A stretch of 36,855 nt of DNA from Hyphomicrobiales bacterium (GTDB taxonomy: Bacteria > Pseudomonadota > Alphaproteobacteria > Rhizobiales > Methyloligellaceae): contig JANQLP010000154.1 of the NCBI GenBank assembly GCA_028280515.1, positions 1 to 36,855 of the forward strand, written 5' to 3'. Made by a program: the position numbers and the translations under genes. This document shows, in pieces, positions 26,796 to 35,447 of this stretch (the stretch's first letter is position 1; every line of letters starts with the position of its first letter). Below the pieces are notes generated by a model, which saw nothing but the letters and a program-made list of their open reading frames with translations, ran no database searches and was not told where the DNA came from.

Positions 26796-28308
26796 CCCCG
26801 CCGTAACCTTCAAGACCGGCGAGAACGGCCGGCAGCATTTCGGGCAAGTCCTCCGCGATCAGTCCGGGCCCGAACCGTGCCGCAGCTTCACCATGCAGCC
26901 ACACTGCGGCACAGGCGGCCTCGAAAGCCGGCATATGTTGCGCGAGCAACCCCGCGGCCACGCCGGCCAGCACGTCACCCGAACCCGCGGTGGCAGTCCA
27001 GGGCGGTGCGTTGGCATTGATCGCGGCGCGCCCGTCCGGCGCGGCGATCACGGTGTCCGGCCCCTTGAGCACAACGATTGCACCGCTACGCTGCGCCGCT
27101 TGGCGGGCGCTTTCAACCTTTGACTGCACCGCCGACGGCTTTCCGAACAACCGGGCGAACTCACCCTCATGCGGAGTGAGCACGACAGGCGCGATCCGCT
27201 TGGAGATTCCTCCGAACAGGGTCTTCGGACTTTTCTCAAACGACGTCAGGGCATCGGCATCCAGCACGCAACCCGCCTCGCTCTTCAGCGCTACAAGCAC
27301 AAGATCGCGCGTCGTCTTGCCGACGCCCGCGCCCGGACCGAGCATAACGGCATTCTTGCGGACGTCCTTCAGGATGGCGCCGAGCCCTTTCGCACCGGCG
27401 AAAGACTGGACCATGACGGCGGTCGAATGGGCGGCATTCACAGCCGTCGCCGCCTTGCTGCCGACAAGCGTGACGAGTCCGGCCCCGGCCCTCAGCGCGC
27501 CGCGGGCTCCCAGACGGGCCGCGCCCGTGGCCTCGGCACTCCCCGAAACGGCAACGACATGACCACGCGAATACTTGTGGCCCTCGACCTCTGTCCGCGG
27601 AAATGTCCGCTGCCACAGTTCCGGTGTGTTGGCAAACGTCCGCGGCGCGACCGTCTCGAGCACGGTCGATCCGATGCCGATATCGGCGACACGCGTCCTG
27701 CCGCAATGGGTGCGGCCCGGCAACAGCAGATGACCCGGTTTCAGTCGAAAGAACGTGATGGTCGACGTGGCGTCCACGGCGACGCCCCTCACCTGCCCCG
27801 TCGTACCGTCGATACCGCTCGGGACATCGACCGCGACGACCATCGCACCACTCTGGTTCACGGCCTTGATGGTCTGGGCCGGAACGCCCGTTACGTTCCG
27901 GGTCAGCCCCGCGCCGAATACCGCATCGACGATCACCTCGGCGCCTGCAACAGACGCAGGATCGAGCGGATCGACGGAACCGTCCCACAGGCCCGCCATG
28001 TGGGCAGCATCTCCGGTCAGAGCCTTCACGTCGCCCAGCAGCGCCAACCGCACGATGTAGCCACGCGATTTCAGAAGCCGGGCCGCCACGAACCCGTCGC
28101 CGCCATTGTTGCCGGGCCCGCACAGCACCGCGACATGGTCGGCATCGCGCGCAAGCCGGACGACCTCGTCGGCAACCGCCTGCCCCGCATTCTCCATCAG
28201 AACGAGACCCGGCGTTCCCGCCTCGATCGTCATGCGGTCGGCCTGGCCCATCTCCTGCGTCGTCAGAAGCTCAGGCCCCTCCGCCGCAATCGTCGGAGCG
28301 CGCGTCAT
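26785..28308 (-). CDS. nnrDE: Bifunctional NAD(P)H-hydrate epimerase / ADP-dependent NAD(P)H-hydrate dehydratase
   Basis: Fused repair enzyme of 507 aa that restores NAD(P)H from its hydrated, damaged forms. The N-terminal YjeF-type epimerase domain (about 1-215) shows VLCGPGNNGGDGFVAARLL, DAVFGAGLTRN and VDVPSGIDGTTG. The C-terminal ribokinase-fold dehydratase (about 225-500) shows MLGPGAGVGKTTRD, VLTPHEGEFARLFG and TATAGSGDVLAGVAAGLL, the nucleotide-binding GSGD site. The start codon overlaps the stop of the upstream VOC gene as ATGA (28305-28308), so the two are translationally coupled. The gene often neighbours glnB in Hyphomicrobiales, as here. Confidence 0.96.
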   Translation of the reverse strand: MTRAPTIAAEGPELLTTQEMGQADRMTIEAGTPGLVLMENAGQAVADEVVRLARDADHVAVLCGPGNNGGDGFVAARLLKSRGYIVRLALLGDVKALTGDAAHMAGLWDGSVDPLDPASVAGAEVIVDAVFGAGLTRNVTGVPAQTIKAVNQSGAMVVAVDVPSGIDGTTGQVRGVAVDATSTITFFRLKPGHLLLPGRTHCGRTRVADIGIGSTVLETVAPRTFANTPELWQRTFPRTEVEGHKYSRGHVVAVSGSAEATGAARLGARGALRAGAGLVTLVGSKAATAVNAAHSTAVMVQSFAGAKGLGAILKDVRKNAVMLGPGAGVGKTTRDLVLVALKSEAGCVLDADALTSFEKSPKTLFGGISKRIAPVVLTPHEGEFARLFGKPSAVQSKVESARQAAQRSGAIVVLKGPDTVIAAPDGRAAINANAPPWTATAGSGDVLAGVAAGLLAQHMPAFEAACAAVWLHGEAAARFGPGLIAEDLPEMLPAVLAGLEGYGGATG

Positions 28309-28682
28309 TGATATTGCGAAAGCTCGATGAGGTTGCCGTCCGGGTCGCGGCAGTAAATCGACCGCAGTTCCCCGGTCGCGCCCGTGCGCGAAACAGGTCC
28401 CTCGATGATCTCAACGTCGGCCGCGTCGAGCCGCAGCTTCGCGGCTTCAAGGTTGTGGACGATGAAGCAAAGATCTCCCGAACCGGGCGTCGGATGAACG
28501 GCCTTGGGTTCGAACTCGTTTCCGGCCTCGTGCAGATTGATTTTCTGCGATCCGAATTTGAGCGCGGTGCGGTCGCCCGCGAAGATCTCGCGCTGCATGC
28601 CCAGCGCCTCCACATAGAACGCGCACGTCGCCTCAATATCGGCAACCGTCAGCACCAGATGGTCGAGCCCGATGACGCTCAT
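28305..28682 (-). CDS. VOC family (glyoxalase/bleomycin-resistance/dioxygenase) protein
   Basis: Small vicinal-oxygen-chelate fold protein. Starting at MSVIGLDHLVLTV gives 125 aa; seven further in-frame codons upstream (from 28703) are possible. Two beta-alpha-beta-beta-beta modules are visible: GLDHLVLTVADIEATCAFY with the first metal His, and GDLCFIVHNLEAAKLRL followed by GELRSIYCRDPDGNLIELSQY with the C-terminal metal Glu. Substrate is unknown; the best-known relatives are lactoylglutathione-lyase-like and fosfomycin-resistance-like proteins. It is coupled to nnrD/E by a 4-bp ATGA overlap, which suggests a shared theme of metabolite damage or detoxification, but this is inference. Confidence 0.9.
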   Translation of the reverse strand: MSVIGLDHLVLTVADIEATCAFYVEALGMQREIFAGDRTALKFGSQKINLHEAGNEFEPKAVHPTPGSGDLCFIVHNLEAAKLRLDAADVEIIEGPVSRTGATGELRSIYCRDPDGNLIELSQYQ

Positions 28683-28717
28683 CGCGCGCTCCCGCAACAG
28701 CATCCCCGCCCGAGGCG

Positions 28718-28734
28718 TGCATATTTTTTATGCA
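28718..28734. promoter_or_regulatory. NtrC-like upstream activator site
   Basis: A perfect inverted repeat TGCATA-N5-TATGCA with a T5 centre, matching the geometry and outer bases of the NtrC consensus (TGCACC-N5-GGTGCA). It lies about 115 bp upstream of the sigma-54 promoter of glnB, a normal enhancer distance. A looser TTGCAC half-site follows at about 28737-28742. It also lies just upstream of the divergent VOC gene. Confidence 0.6.
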
Positions 28735-28807
28735 GATTGCACAAGAAAGCGTCACTATCTGCCGAAAAAACCGCACCACCCAGTCTTTCGGCCTTATAAC
28801 ATAATGA

Positions 28808-29254
<447 letters not shown>

Positions 29255-29319
29255 AGCGCACGCGTCCGGGCATTGACCGGGTGCGTGCAGATTTGAGTGA
29301 AACGAAAGGAAATCACTGT

Positions 29320-29335
29320 CGGGGCGCATGCCCCG
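29320..29335 (+). other. Short hairpin in the glnB-glnA spacer
   Basis: CGGGGC-GCAT-GCCCCG forms a perfect 6-bp stem with a 4-nt loop, 18 bp before the glnA ATG. No T run follows, so it is not a terminator. It could affect mRNA stability or the relative translation of glnB and glnA. The glnA Shine-Dalgarno GGGGAG comes just after it. Confidence 0.4.
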
Positions 29336-29353
29336 GATTAACAGGGGAGTAAA

Positions 29354-30763
29354 ATGGCAGACGCAAGTAAGGTTCTCAAACAAATCAAGGATGACGACGT
29401 CAAGTTCGTTGACCTGAGGTTCAGCGATCCGCGCGGCAAGATGCAGCATCTCACCATGGACGTGACCGCCATGGACGAAGCGGCATTCGCCGACGGCATC
29501 ATGTTCGACGGGTCATCGATCGCCGGCTGGAAGGACATCTCCCAGTCTGACATGGCGCTGATGCCCGATCCCGATACGGCCACGCTCGACCCGTTCTTCG
29601 CGCAAACGACGCTCGCCATCTTCTGCGACATCGTCGAGCCGACCACGGGCGAGCTCTATGAGCGCGACCCGCGCGGCACGGCGAGGAAGGCGGAGGCCTA
29701 TCTGCAGCAGACGGGCATCGGCGACACGGCCTACTTCGGGCCGGAAGCCGAGTTCTTCATCTTCGACGACGTCCGGTTTGCATCGGATCCCTACAATTGC
29801 GGGTTCAAGCTCGACTCGACCGAGCTGCCGACCAACATGGATACCGAGTACGAGATGGGCAATCTGGGGCACCGTCCGCGCACCAAGGGCGGCTACTTCC
29901 CGGTTCCGCCGATCGACTCCTGCCAGGATATCCGCTCGGAAATGCTGTCCGTCATGAGCGAGATGGGCGTCGTCGTCGAAAAGCACCACCACGAGGTGGG
30001 CGCCGCCCAGCATGAGCTCGGCATGAAGTTCGACAAGCTGGTGACAATCGCCGACCAGCTGCAGATTTACAAATATGTGGTCCACAACGTCGCCCAGGCC
30101 TACGGCAAGACGGCCACCTTCATGCCGAAGCCGGTGTTCGGTGACAACGGCACGGGCATGCACTGCCACCAGTCGATCTTCAAGGGTGGTGATGCCGTTT
30201 TCGCGGGCAACAAATATGCTGATCTGTCGGAAACCTGCCTGCACTATATCGGCGGCATCCTGAAGCACGCCAAGACGCTGAACGCCTTCACGAACCCGTC
30301 GACCAACTCCTACAAGCGTCTGGTCCCGGGCTACGAGGCGCCGGTCCTGCTCGCCTACTCGGCCCGCAACCGGTCCGCCTCATGCCGCATTCCGCATGTG
30401 GCCAATCCGAAAGGCAAGCGCGTCGAAGTGCGCTTCCCCGACCCGACCGCCAATCCGTATCTCGCCTTTGCCGCCATGCTGATGGCCGGCCTCGACGGGA
30501 TCGAGAACAAGATCGACCCGGGCGACCCGATGGACAAGAACCTTTACGATCTGCCGCCGGAAGAGCTGGAGGGCATTCCGACCGTGTGCGGCTCTCTGCG
30601 TGAAGCCTGCGACAACCTCGACGGGGACCGCGACTTCCTCAAGAAGGGCGGCGTGTTCTCGGACGACCAGATCGACGGGTATCTTGAACTCAAGATGGAA
30701 GAGGTCGAGGCCTTCGAGATGATGCCGCACCCGATCGAGTTCGACATGTACTACAGCGTCTGA
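29354..30763 (+). CDS. glnA: Glutamine synthetase, type I
   Basis: Dodecameric GSI of 469 aa that makes glutamine from glutamate, ammonia and ATP. Conserved blocks are [42 protein letters not shown] (metal Glu), [27 protein letters not shown], the ATP/glutamate loop [17 protein letters not shown] and [15 protein letters not shown]. Tyr398 in [12 protein letters not shown] corresponds to the adenylylation site, so activity is expected to be switched off by GlnE. A strong GGGGAG Shine-Dalgarno precedes the ATG. It is transcribed with glnB from the sigma-54 promoter and ends at a strong terminator. Confidence 0.98.
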   Translation: MADASKVLKQIKDDDVKFVDLRFSDPRGKMQHLTMDVTAMDEAAFADGIMFDGSSIAGWKDISQSDMALMPDPDTATLDPFFAQTTLAIFCDIVEPTTGELYERDPRGTARKAEAYLQQTGIGDTAYFGPEAEFFIFDDVRFASDPYNCGFKLDSTELPTNMDTEYEMGNLGHRPRTKGGYFPVPPIDSCQDIRSEMLSVMSEMGVVVEKHHHEVGAAQHELGMKFDKLVTIADQLQIYKYVVHNVAQAYGKTATFMPKPVFGDNGTGMHCHQSIFKGGDAVFAGNKYADLSETCLHYIGGILKHAKTLNAFTNPSTNSYKRLVPGYEAPVLLAYSARNRSASCRIPHVANPKGKRVEVRFPDPTANPYLAFAAMLMAGLDGIENKIDPGDPMDKNLYDLPPEELEGIPTVCGSLREACDNLDGDRDFLKKGGVFSDDQIDGYLELKMEEVEAFEMMPHPIEFDMYYSV

Positions 30764-30785
30764 TACGCGCGGACTCCGAAACAGG

Positions 30786-30822
30786 AAATGGGGCGGCCGT
30801 TAAACGGACCGCCCCATTTTTT
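30786..30822 (+). terminator. Rho-independent terminator after glnA
   Basis: Stem AAATGGGGCGG / CCGCCCCATTT extended inward by CCGT/ACGG with one bulged A and a short TAA loop, followed by TTT. It starts 22 bp after the glnA stop codon. The long GC-rich stem and the run of six T (30817-30822) make it a confident intrinsic terminator. Confidence 0.93.
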
Positions 30823-30947
30823 CGCCCCGCCGATGTCGGACCCTGCAGATCAGCACCTCTCGGCGCTTCCCCTCGATCTGCCCGCTTGGTCAGCGGTGAT
30901 CCGGCGTGAGGCTCCCCCCGAAAAAACGTCTGTATCCCGATGCGTTC

Positions 30948-31256
30948 TCAGGCGATGACAAACACCGCACTGATCAGGCAGACCACCGCCAGCATGGCGT
31001 AGTTGCTCCGCCTTTTTCGATCCGTCCAGTCACGCACAATCTGCGGAACCCCCGAAACCACAAACCGCGCCATCGACACGAAACCGAGCAGTCCAACCGC
31101 GGCGAGAACGTAGAACGGCAAATCGCCCGGATTCTGCATCGGATAGCCGCTGGTAGATGCGAGCATCTGACCCGTCACGGTGCTCGCGCTCACGAACGCG
31201 ACGATCGAAACGAACCCCAGCGCGAGCAGGAACGCGTATCTAAACAGGATGTACAT
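30948..31256 (-). CDS. Small three-helix membrane protein, function unknown
   Basis: Not recognised. A 102-residue protein with three hydrophobic segments: YILFRYAFLLALGFVSIVAFV (about 2-22), YVLAAVGLLGFVSMARFVVSG (about 49-69) and YAMLAVVCLISAVFVIA at the C-terminus. A basic cytoplasmic stretch, RDWTDRKRRSN, lies before the last helix. The ATG follows GGGTCGGGGTT, a plausible Shine-Dalgarno. It is a single gene, convergent with glnA and divergent from the phoX-like gene. The clear hydrophobic periodicity makes it more likely real than chance, but no role can be given. Confidence 0.65.
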   Translation of the reverse strand: MYILFRYAFLLALGFVSIVAFVSASTVTGQMLASTSGYPMQNPGDLPFYVLAAVGLLGFVSMARFVVSGVPQIVRDWTDRKRRSNYAMLAVVCLISAVFVIA

Positions 31257-31501
31257 AACCCCGACCCTTTCCCGTTTATTGGGTAGGAGCGTAGCAGGGG
31301 GACGTAAAAGAAGGCGTAACCGGTAGGGTTATCAATTCCTGAAATGGAATGCAGGGATGACACAGTCTTGATGGGCCCAAAACTCGTGTTGCACGTTACT
31401 TTCGAGGCGTAGAATGAACTGACAAGAAACTACAAAACATGCGCGCTAGAGTTGGGGCTCACCGGTTGGGATGACCGGTGGCACGATGCGAGGATCAAAC
31501 G

Positions 31502-33526
31502 ATGCGCCCAGGACACACCCCACCCAAACAAGACGCGACCATCAGCTTCGACGATGCGCTCGAAGCCATCGAGGAAATCCCGAGCAACCGCTCCGACGCG
31601 ACGCCGATTGGCGAGATCCTGGCGCGCCGGTATTCCCGCCGCATGTTGATTAAGATGGGGCTCGTGGCAGGTGTTGCCGCTACGCAGACACATCCGCTCG
31701 TTGCCATGGCATCGAATACCGGCGCCGAGCCGCCGGCATTCGACCTGCAAGGCACCACCCACGGCGTGACGGCCGACACGGCGATCTCTCCCGATCACAT
31801 CCCGCAAATCCTGCTGAGATGGGGAGACCCATTGTTCACCGATGTCCCGGAATTCGATCCGCTGAAACAGACGGCGGAGAGACAGGCGGGCCAGTTCGGT
31901 TACAACAACGACTTCATCGCCTTCTTTCCCTTGCCCGCAGGCTCCAACGCAAGTGACCGCGGCCTGCTCTGCGTGAACCACGAATATACGAGCACCGGCA
32001 TGATGTTTCCGGGCCTCGGTCACTTCAGCGACCAGGGTTTTCTTGATCGGGTCAGCGAGGAACAGGCGGAGATCGAAATGGCCGCCCACGGTGCGTCGAT
32101 TGTCGAAGTCACGCGCGGACCGGACGGCCGGTGGCAGTTCGAGAAGTCGTCACCGCTGAACCGCCGCATCACCGCAAACCGTACCTATATGCGGGTGTCC
32201 GGGCCGGCGGCAGGGCACCGCAGGATGAAGACCAGGGATGATCCGACCGGCAAACGGATCCTTGGAACGATCAACAATTGTGCGGGCGGCGTTACGCCAT
32301 GGGGCACGTATCTGATGGCCGAAGAGAACTTCAATTTCTACTTCGCCGGAGAGGTGGAGGGTCATCGCGAGGAACGCAACTACAGGCGCTTCGGCATCGG
32401 CCTTTACGGCATATATGCGGCGTGGTCGCGCTTTCACGACCGCTTCGACATCAACAAGGAACCGAACGAACCCAACCGTTTCGGCTGGATCGTGGAAGTG
32501 AACCCGTTCGACCCGAGGTCCGAACCGGTCAAGCGGACGGCGCTTGGGCGTTTCAAGCACGAGGGCGCATCGCCCATCGTCAACACGCACGACGGACGTC
32601 TGGTCGTTTACATGGGGGATGACCAGCGTTTCGACTATGTGTATCGCTTCGTCTCGGACGCAGCCGTCTCGCCCCATGCTGCGCAGAACGAGAATCTCCT
32701 CGATGAGGGCGTCCTGTACGTTGCCAAATTCTCGGAGACATCACTCGTCTGGCTGCCGCTCGTCTTTGGATACGGTCCGCTGAAACCCGCGAACGATTTT
32801 CACAGCCAGGCCGATGTGCTGATCGAAACCCGCCGCGCCGCAGACCTGCTGGGCGCGACGCCGATGGACCGGCCCGAGGACGTACAGCCCGACCCGCGCA
32901 CCGGCACCGTATACGTGATGCTCACGAACAACACTCATCGAGCTGAAGGTGGCGAGAACGCGCCCAACCCGCATGCCGACAACAAGTTCGGACACATCAT
33001 CGAACTGCTTCCGCCGAACGGCGACCATACGGCGGATACATTCAACTGGCGTATGCTCGTGAAGTGCGGTCCGCTCACATATGAGCATGCGACCTGGAAC
33101 GCGGGCACGGACCCGAAAAGTGGCTGGTTCGCAGCACCGGACAATTGTGCAATCGATCCCCAGGGGCGGCTCTGGGTGACGACGGATCAGGGCAACAAGT
33201 TCCCGCAGACCGATACCAGCGATGGTATCTGGGCTGTCGAAACGACCGGCGACCGGCGCGCGACCGCACACATGTTGTTCAGGTCTCCCGTTGGGGCCGA
33301 GATCACGGGTCCGGAGTTCACGCCGGATGGCGAAACACTCTTCATCGCCGTTCAGCATCCCGGGGTCGACGTGAAGGACGACTACACCGCACCTGATGGC
33401 ACATTGTTCAAGGGCAAGCCGTCATTCGACCAGCCGGCAACGCGCTGGCCCGATTTCAAACCGGGTATTCCGCCGCGTCCCTCGGTTGTCGCCATTACAC
33501 GCAAGGGTGGCGGCAAGATCGGATGA
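31502..33526 (+). CDS. PhoX-family (DUF839) alkaline phosphatase-like protein, Tat-exported
   Basis: Protein of 674 aa of the PhoX/DUF839 family; characterised members are Ca/Fe-dependent periplasmic phosphatases. The ATG at 31502 has GAGG at good spacing. An unusually long N-region of about 45 residues precedes a twin-arginine signal SRRMLIKMGLVAGVAA (RR at 46-47), so it is expected to be exported folded through Tat. Family features include the LLCVNHEYTSTGMM motif, CAGGVTPWGTYLMAEENFN, RYLxKFSET-like beta-propeller strands, and PDNCAIDPQGRLWVTTDQG near the end. No clear Pho box was found upstream, so phosphate control is unproven. It stands alone between the small membrane protein and the leader region of the antiporter. 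Confidence 0.9.
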   Translation: MRPGHTPPKQDATISFDDALEAIEEIPSNRSDATPIGEILARRYSRRMLIKMGLVAGVAATQTHPLVAMASNTGAEPPAFDLQGTTHGVTADTAISPDHIPQILLRWGDPLFTDVPEFDPLKQTAERQAGQFGYNNDFIAFFPLPAGSNASDRGLLCVNHEYTSTGMMFPGLGHFSDQGFLDRVSEEQAEIEMAAHGASIVEVTRGPDGRWQFEKSSPLNRRITANRTYMRVSGPAAGHRRMKTRDDPTGKRILGTINNCAGGVTPWGTYLMAEENFNFYFAGEVEGHREERNYRRFGIGLYGIYAAWSRFHDRFDINKEPNEPNRFGWIVEVNPFDPRSEPVKRTALGRFKHEGASPIVNTHDGRLVVYMGDDQRFDYVYRFVSDAAVSPHAAQNENLLDEGVLYVAKFSETSLVWLPLVFGYGPLKPANDFHSQADVLIETRRAADLLGATPMDRPEDVQPDPRTGTVYVMLTNNTHRAEGGENAPNPHADNKFGHIIELLPPNGDHTADTFNWRMLVKCGPLTYEHATWNAGTDPKSGWFAAPDNCAIDPQGRLWVTTDQGNKFPQTDTSDGIWAVETTGDRRATAHMLFRSPVGAEITGPEFTPDGETLFIAVQHPGVDVKDDYTAPDGTLFKGKPSFDQPATRWPDFKPGIPPRPSVVAITRKGGGKIG

Positions 33527-33645
33527 GGATGCCGCAGAGTGCCGATTCCCGGCCATTGTTTCCGATTGCAGCCATTTGTGAGTTGACGGACGCGCATTTT
33601 CTGCGCGACCATTCTTCATCCAACCTGACAAGGAGGTTTAAGAAA

Positions 33646-33684
33646 ATGACACCTCCGGGCCATATGAGGCCGTCCCGCGTTTAG
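33646..33684 (+). CDS. 12-codon leader ORF with a Pro-Pro-Gly motif
   Basis: ATG through TAG encodes MTPPGHMRPSRV. An AAGGAGGT, fully complementary to the 3' end of 16S rRNA, sits 8 nt upstream, among the best ribosome-binding sites in the window. Bases 33632-33637 (GGAGGT) can pair with 33651-33656 (ACCTCC) inside codons 2-4, so the Shine-Dalgarno and the peptide's proline codons are mutually complementary. Pro-Pro-Gly is a known ribosome-stalling, EF-P-dependent sequence, which fits a regulatory leader peptide. Nothing shows it is translated; the peptide itself is not recognised. Confidence 0.55.
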   Translation: MTPPGHMRPSRV

Positions 33685-33993
33685 GTCGTGCGGGCTGCTC
33701 CCGAGCAAGCCGAGCGGCCTTTCTGGGACGGCAATCCGAACCAAAATTTCATCGAAATATTGAAAAGTGCCAAGGCTGGAGTGTGTCGTCTCACTCAGCC
33801 ACGAGTTGGGAAGGCGTTGAGGGTCCCCTCTCTCCGGCAGACGCACTTGAACAGCCCGGTTTCCCGGGCGGGGCGTGACAAGAGGCAGGTCGAAAGGCCG
33901 GTGCAGCGTCGGAGTTTCGGATATCCGCACGCATGTTAGCCGAGAACCTACCCTGCAAGACGCACAAAGAGCCCCATCTCAGATGATCAACGC

Positions 33994-34028
33994 AAACCCC
34001 GCCGGGAGGGTAACTCCCGGCGGGGTTT
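33994..34028 (+). terminator. Strong terminator-like hairpin between leader and antiporter gene
   Basis: A 15-bp perfect stem (AAACCCCGCCGGGAG / CTCCCGGCGGGGTTT) with a GGTAA loop. The 3' arm ends in TTT and is followed by GTCGTG rather than a long T run, so termination may be partial. This would suit an attenuator read through into the antiporter gene 141 bp downstream. The stem is symmetric enough to work in either direction. Confidence 0.75.
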
Positions 34029-34169
34029 GTCGTGTCCGTACAGCATTTGCTTGACTTCCCGCAGATTACCGTCCAGACGCGCACACAAGATTACAGCGCG
34101 CATTGGAGAAAGAGTCGGTATAAGGAAAACATACGGGCCCCCACAAATCTGCGAGACCTTCCCCGCGCC

Positions 34170-35288
34170 ATGAATCCTTCCATCATCGTCGCACTGGTGC
34201 TTGTCGCCACCGCCGGTCTGGCGCTCGAGATCGGTTTTTCAAGCGCGATCGCCGAGATTCTCGCGGGCGTCGCGCTCGGCTACTTCTTCGAGGATATCGA
34301 CCAGCTCGAATGGGTCCGCTTTCTCGGCAATCTCGGGCTTCTGGGGTTGATGTTCCTTGCCGGTTTCGAGGTCGACATCAACCGTTTGCGCAAGACGTGG
34401 CGCGCCAGCACCGGTATCGGCATCGCGTCGTTGACCGTCCCGATGAGCGGCGTCTTCCTGGTTTGCCATTTTGCGTTCGGCCTGCCACCGAAAACCGCCA
34501 CCCTCATGGCGATCGGCATGTCGACCACGTCGCTGGCTCTCGTCTATCACACGCTCAAGGAGCGTGGTGAGTTGCGCAAGGATTTCGGCCAGACCGTATT
34601 GGGCGCAGCCACGGTGGTCGACGTGTTGAGCATGTTCGCACTCGCCTTGCTGCTCGGCGAAGTCGGCTCCGGCACCTTGATCGTTCTGCTTGTTCTGATC
34701 CCGACCATATTCGGCCTGCCGCGGATCGGCGGGTGGATTTTCCGGCGCTACAAGGGCTCGATCGTCGAGTTCGAGCTGCGTTTCCTCATGGTGCTGCTGA
34801 TCTCGATGGGCTTCATGACGGACCATGTGGGCGGGATTCATCCGGCCGTCATTGCCTTCGGCATGGGGCTCATCATGGCCGAGGTGGTGGAGAAGCATGG
34901 TGAGGTGGAGGAAAAGCTGCGCGCCATCGTGTTCGGACTTCTTGCACCGGTCTTTTTCCTGCATGCCGGCATGAAGATCGATCTGAGGCTGATGAGCAGT
35001 GACCTGCTGCTTCAGTTTGCGATCCTGCTCTGCGTGGCGGTCAGCCTGAAGTTCACCGGCACGGCCCTCGCCGCGCGGTGGCTGATCGGTCACTCTGCCG
35101 TCTATATGGGCATGTTGTTCAATTACCGCCTCGCGTTCGGTATCGCCACGGCCACGGTCGGCCTCAGGTCGGGCATCATTTCCGAGGCGCAGTATTCGAT
35201 CATTATGCTGGTGATTGTCTGCAGCGCCTTTCTGCCCGCGATCTTTCTCCGATCGAAACCCAACGAATTGGACGATCCGGAGAAATAA
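34170..35288 (+). CDS. Cation:proton antiporter (CPA2/KefB-like membrane domain)
   Basis: Integral membrane antiporter of 372 aa from the ATG at 34170 (MNPSIIVALV). The frame is open 46 codons further upstream, but those are hydrophilic and unlike the family. About a dozen hydrophobic segments are visible. Family signatures include the re-entrant EILAGVALGYFFED, FLGNLGLLGLMFLAGFEVD (typical of Kef/NapA-type exchangers) and FGLLAPVFFLHAGMKIDL. There is no C-terminal RCK/TrkA-N domain, so it is a short form. It is likely to exchange Na+ or K+ for H+; the ion cannot be told from sequence. It lies downstream of the structured leader and its terminator, so expression may depend on antitermination. 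No clear Shine-Dalgarno was seen. Confidence 0.9.
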   Translation: MNPSIIVALVLVATAGLALEIGFSSAIAEILAGVALGYFFEDIDQLEWVRFLGNLGLLGLMFLAGFEVDINRLRKTWRASTGIGIASLTVPMSGVFLVCHFAFGLPPKTATLMAIGMSTTSLALVYHTLKERGELRKDFGQTVLGAATVVDVLSMFALALLLGEVGSGTLIVLLVLIPTIFGLPRIGGWIFRRYKGSIVEFELRFLMVLLISMGFMTDHVGGIHPAVIAFGMGLIMAEVVEKHGEVEEKLRAIVFGLLAPVFFLHAGMKIDLRLMSSDLLLQFAILLCVAVSLKFTGTALAARWLIGHSAVYMGMLFNYRLAFGIATATVGLRSGIISEAQYSIIMLVIVCSAFLPAIFLRSKPNELDDPEK

Positions 35289-35447
35289 CCGCCGCGACGT
35301 CCGGCGGTTCGCCAAGGATCGCACGAGCCCGCGACTGTGCGATAGCTCGCCCCTTCCCTTCTTGAAAAACGCGCAATCGCGTGGCACCAACGGAAACGTA
35401 CCGGGCAAAAGAGATTCGCAGGCCAAGCACGGAGACACTGGCAGAAC

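Larger units (their letters stand above)
33583..34028 (+). promoter_or_regulatory. Structured leader / candidate attenuator or ncRNA upstream of the antiporter
   Basis: No long gene is credible in the 643-bp interval 33527-34169. From left to right it holds a TTGACG box (33583-33588), a GCGCA-TTTTC-TGCGC hairpin (33592-33606), a perfect Shine-Dalgarno AAGGAGGT (33630-33637), a 12-codon ORF, and then a series of potential hairpins. These include CCCGC/GCGGG around the ORF stop codon, GGCtGCTC/GAGCaaGCC, a perfect GCCCGG-TTTC-CCGGGC (33854-33869) and the palindrome CGGATATCCG (33918-33927). The interval ends in a 15-bp terminator-like stem at 33994-34028, before the antiporter start at 34170. 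The layout suggests leader-peptide attenuation or a stand-alone structured RNA. No known riboswitch class was recognised. Confidence 0.55.

Noticed and set aside
27169-28311. Open frame of 380 codons on the plus strand
   Set aside because: Antisense shadow of nnrD/E; composition is Arg/His/Asp-rich with no domain.
31321-31501. Pho box upstream of the PhoX-like gene
   Set aside because: Fragments such as GATGACACAG and CTGACAAG were examined, but no two CTGTCAT-like repeats with the required spacing could be found.
33685-33990. tmRNA, RNase P RNA, SRP RNA or a known riboswitch in the antiporter leader
   Set aside because: The signature segments of these RNAs (for example the SRP GGAAGCAG loop, or RNase P GAGGAAAGTCC) are absent. 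The region remains an unassigned structured leader.
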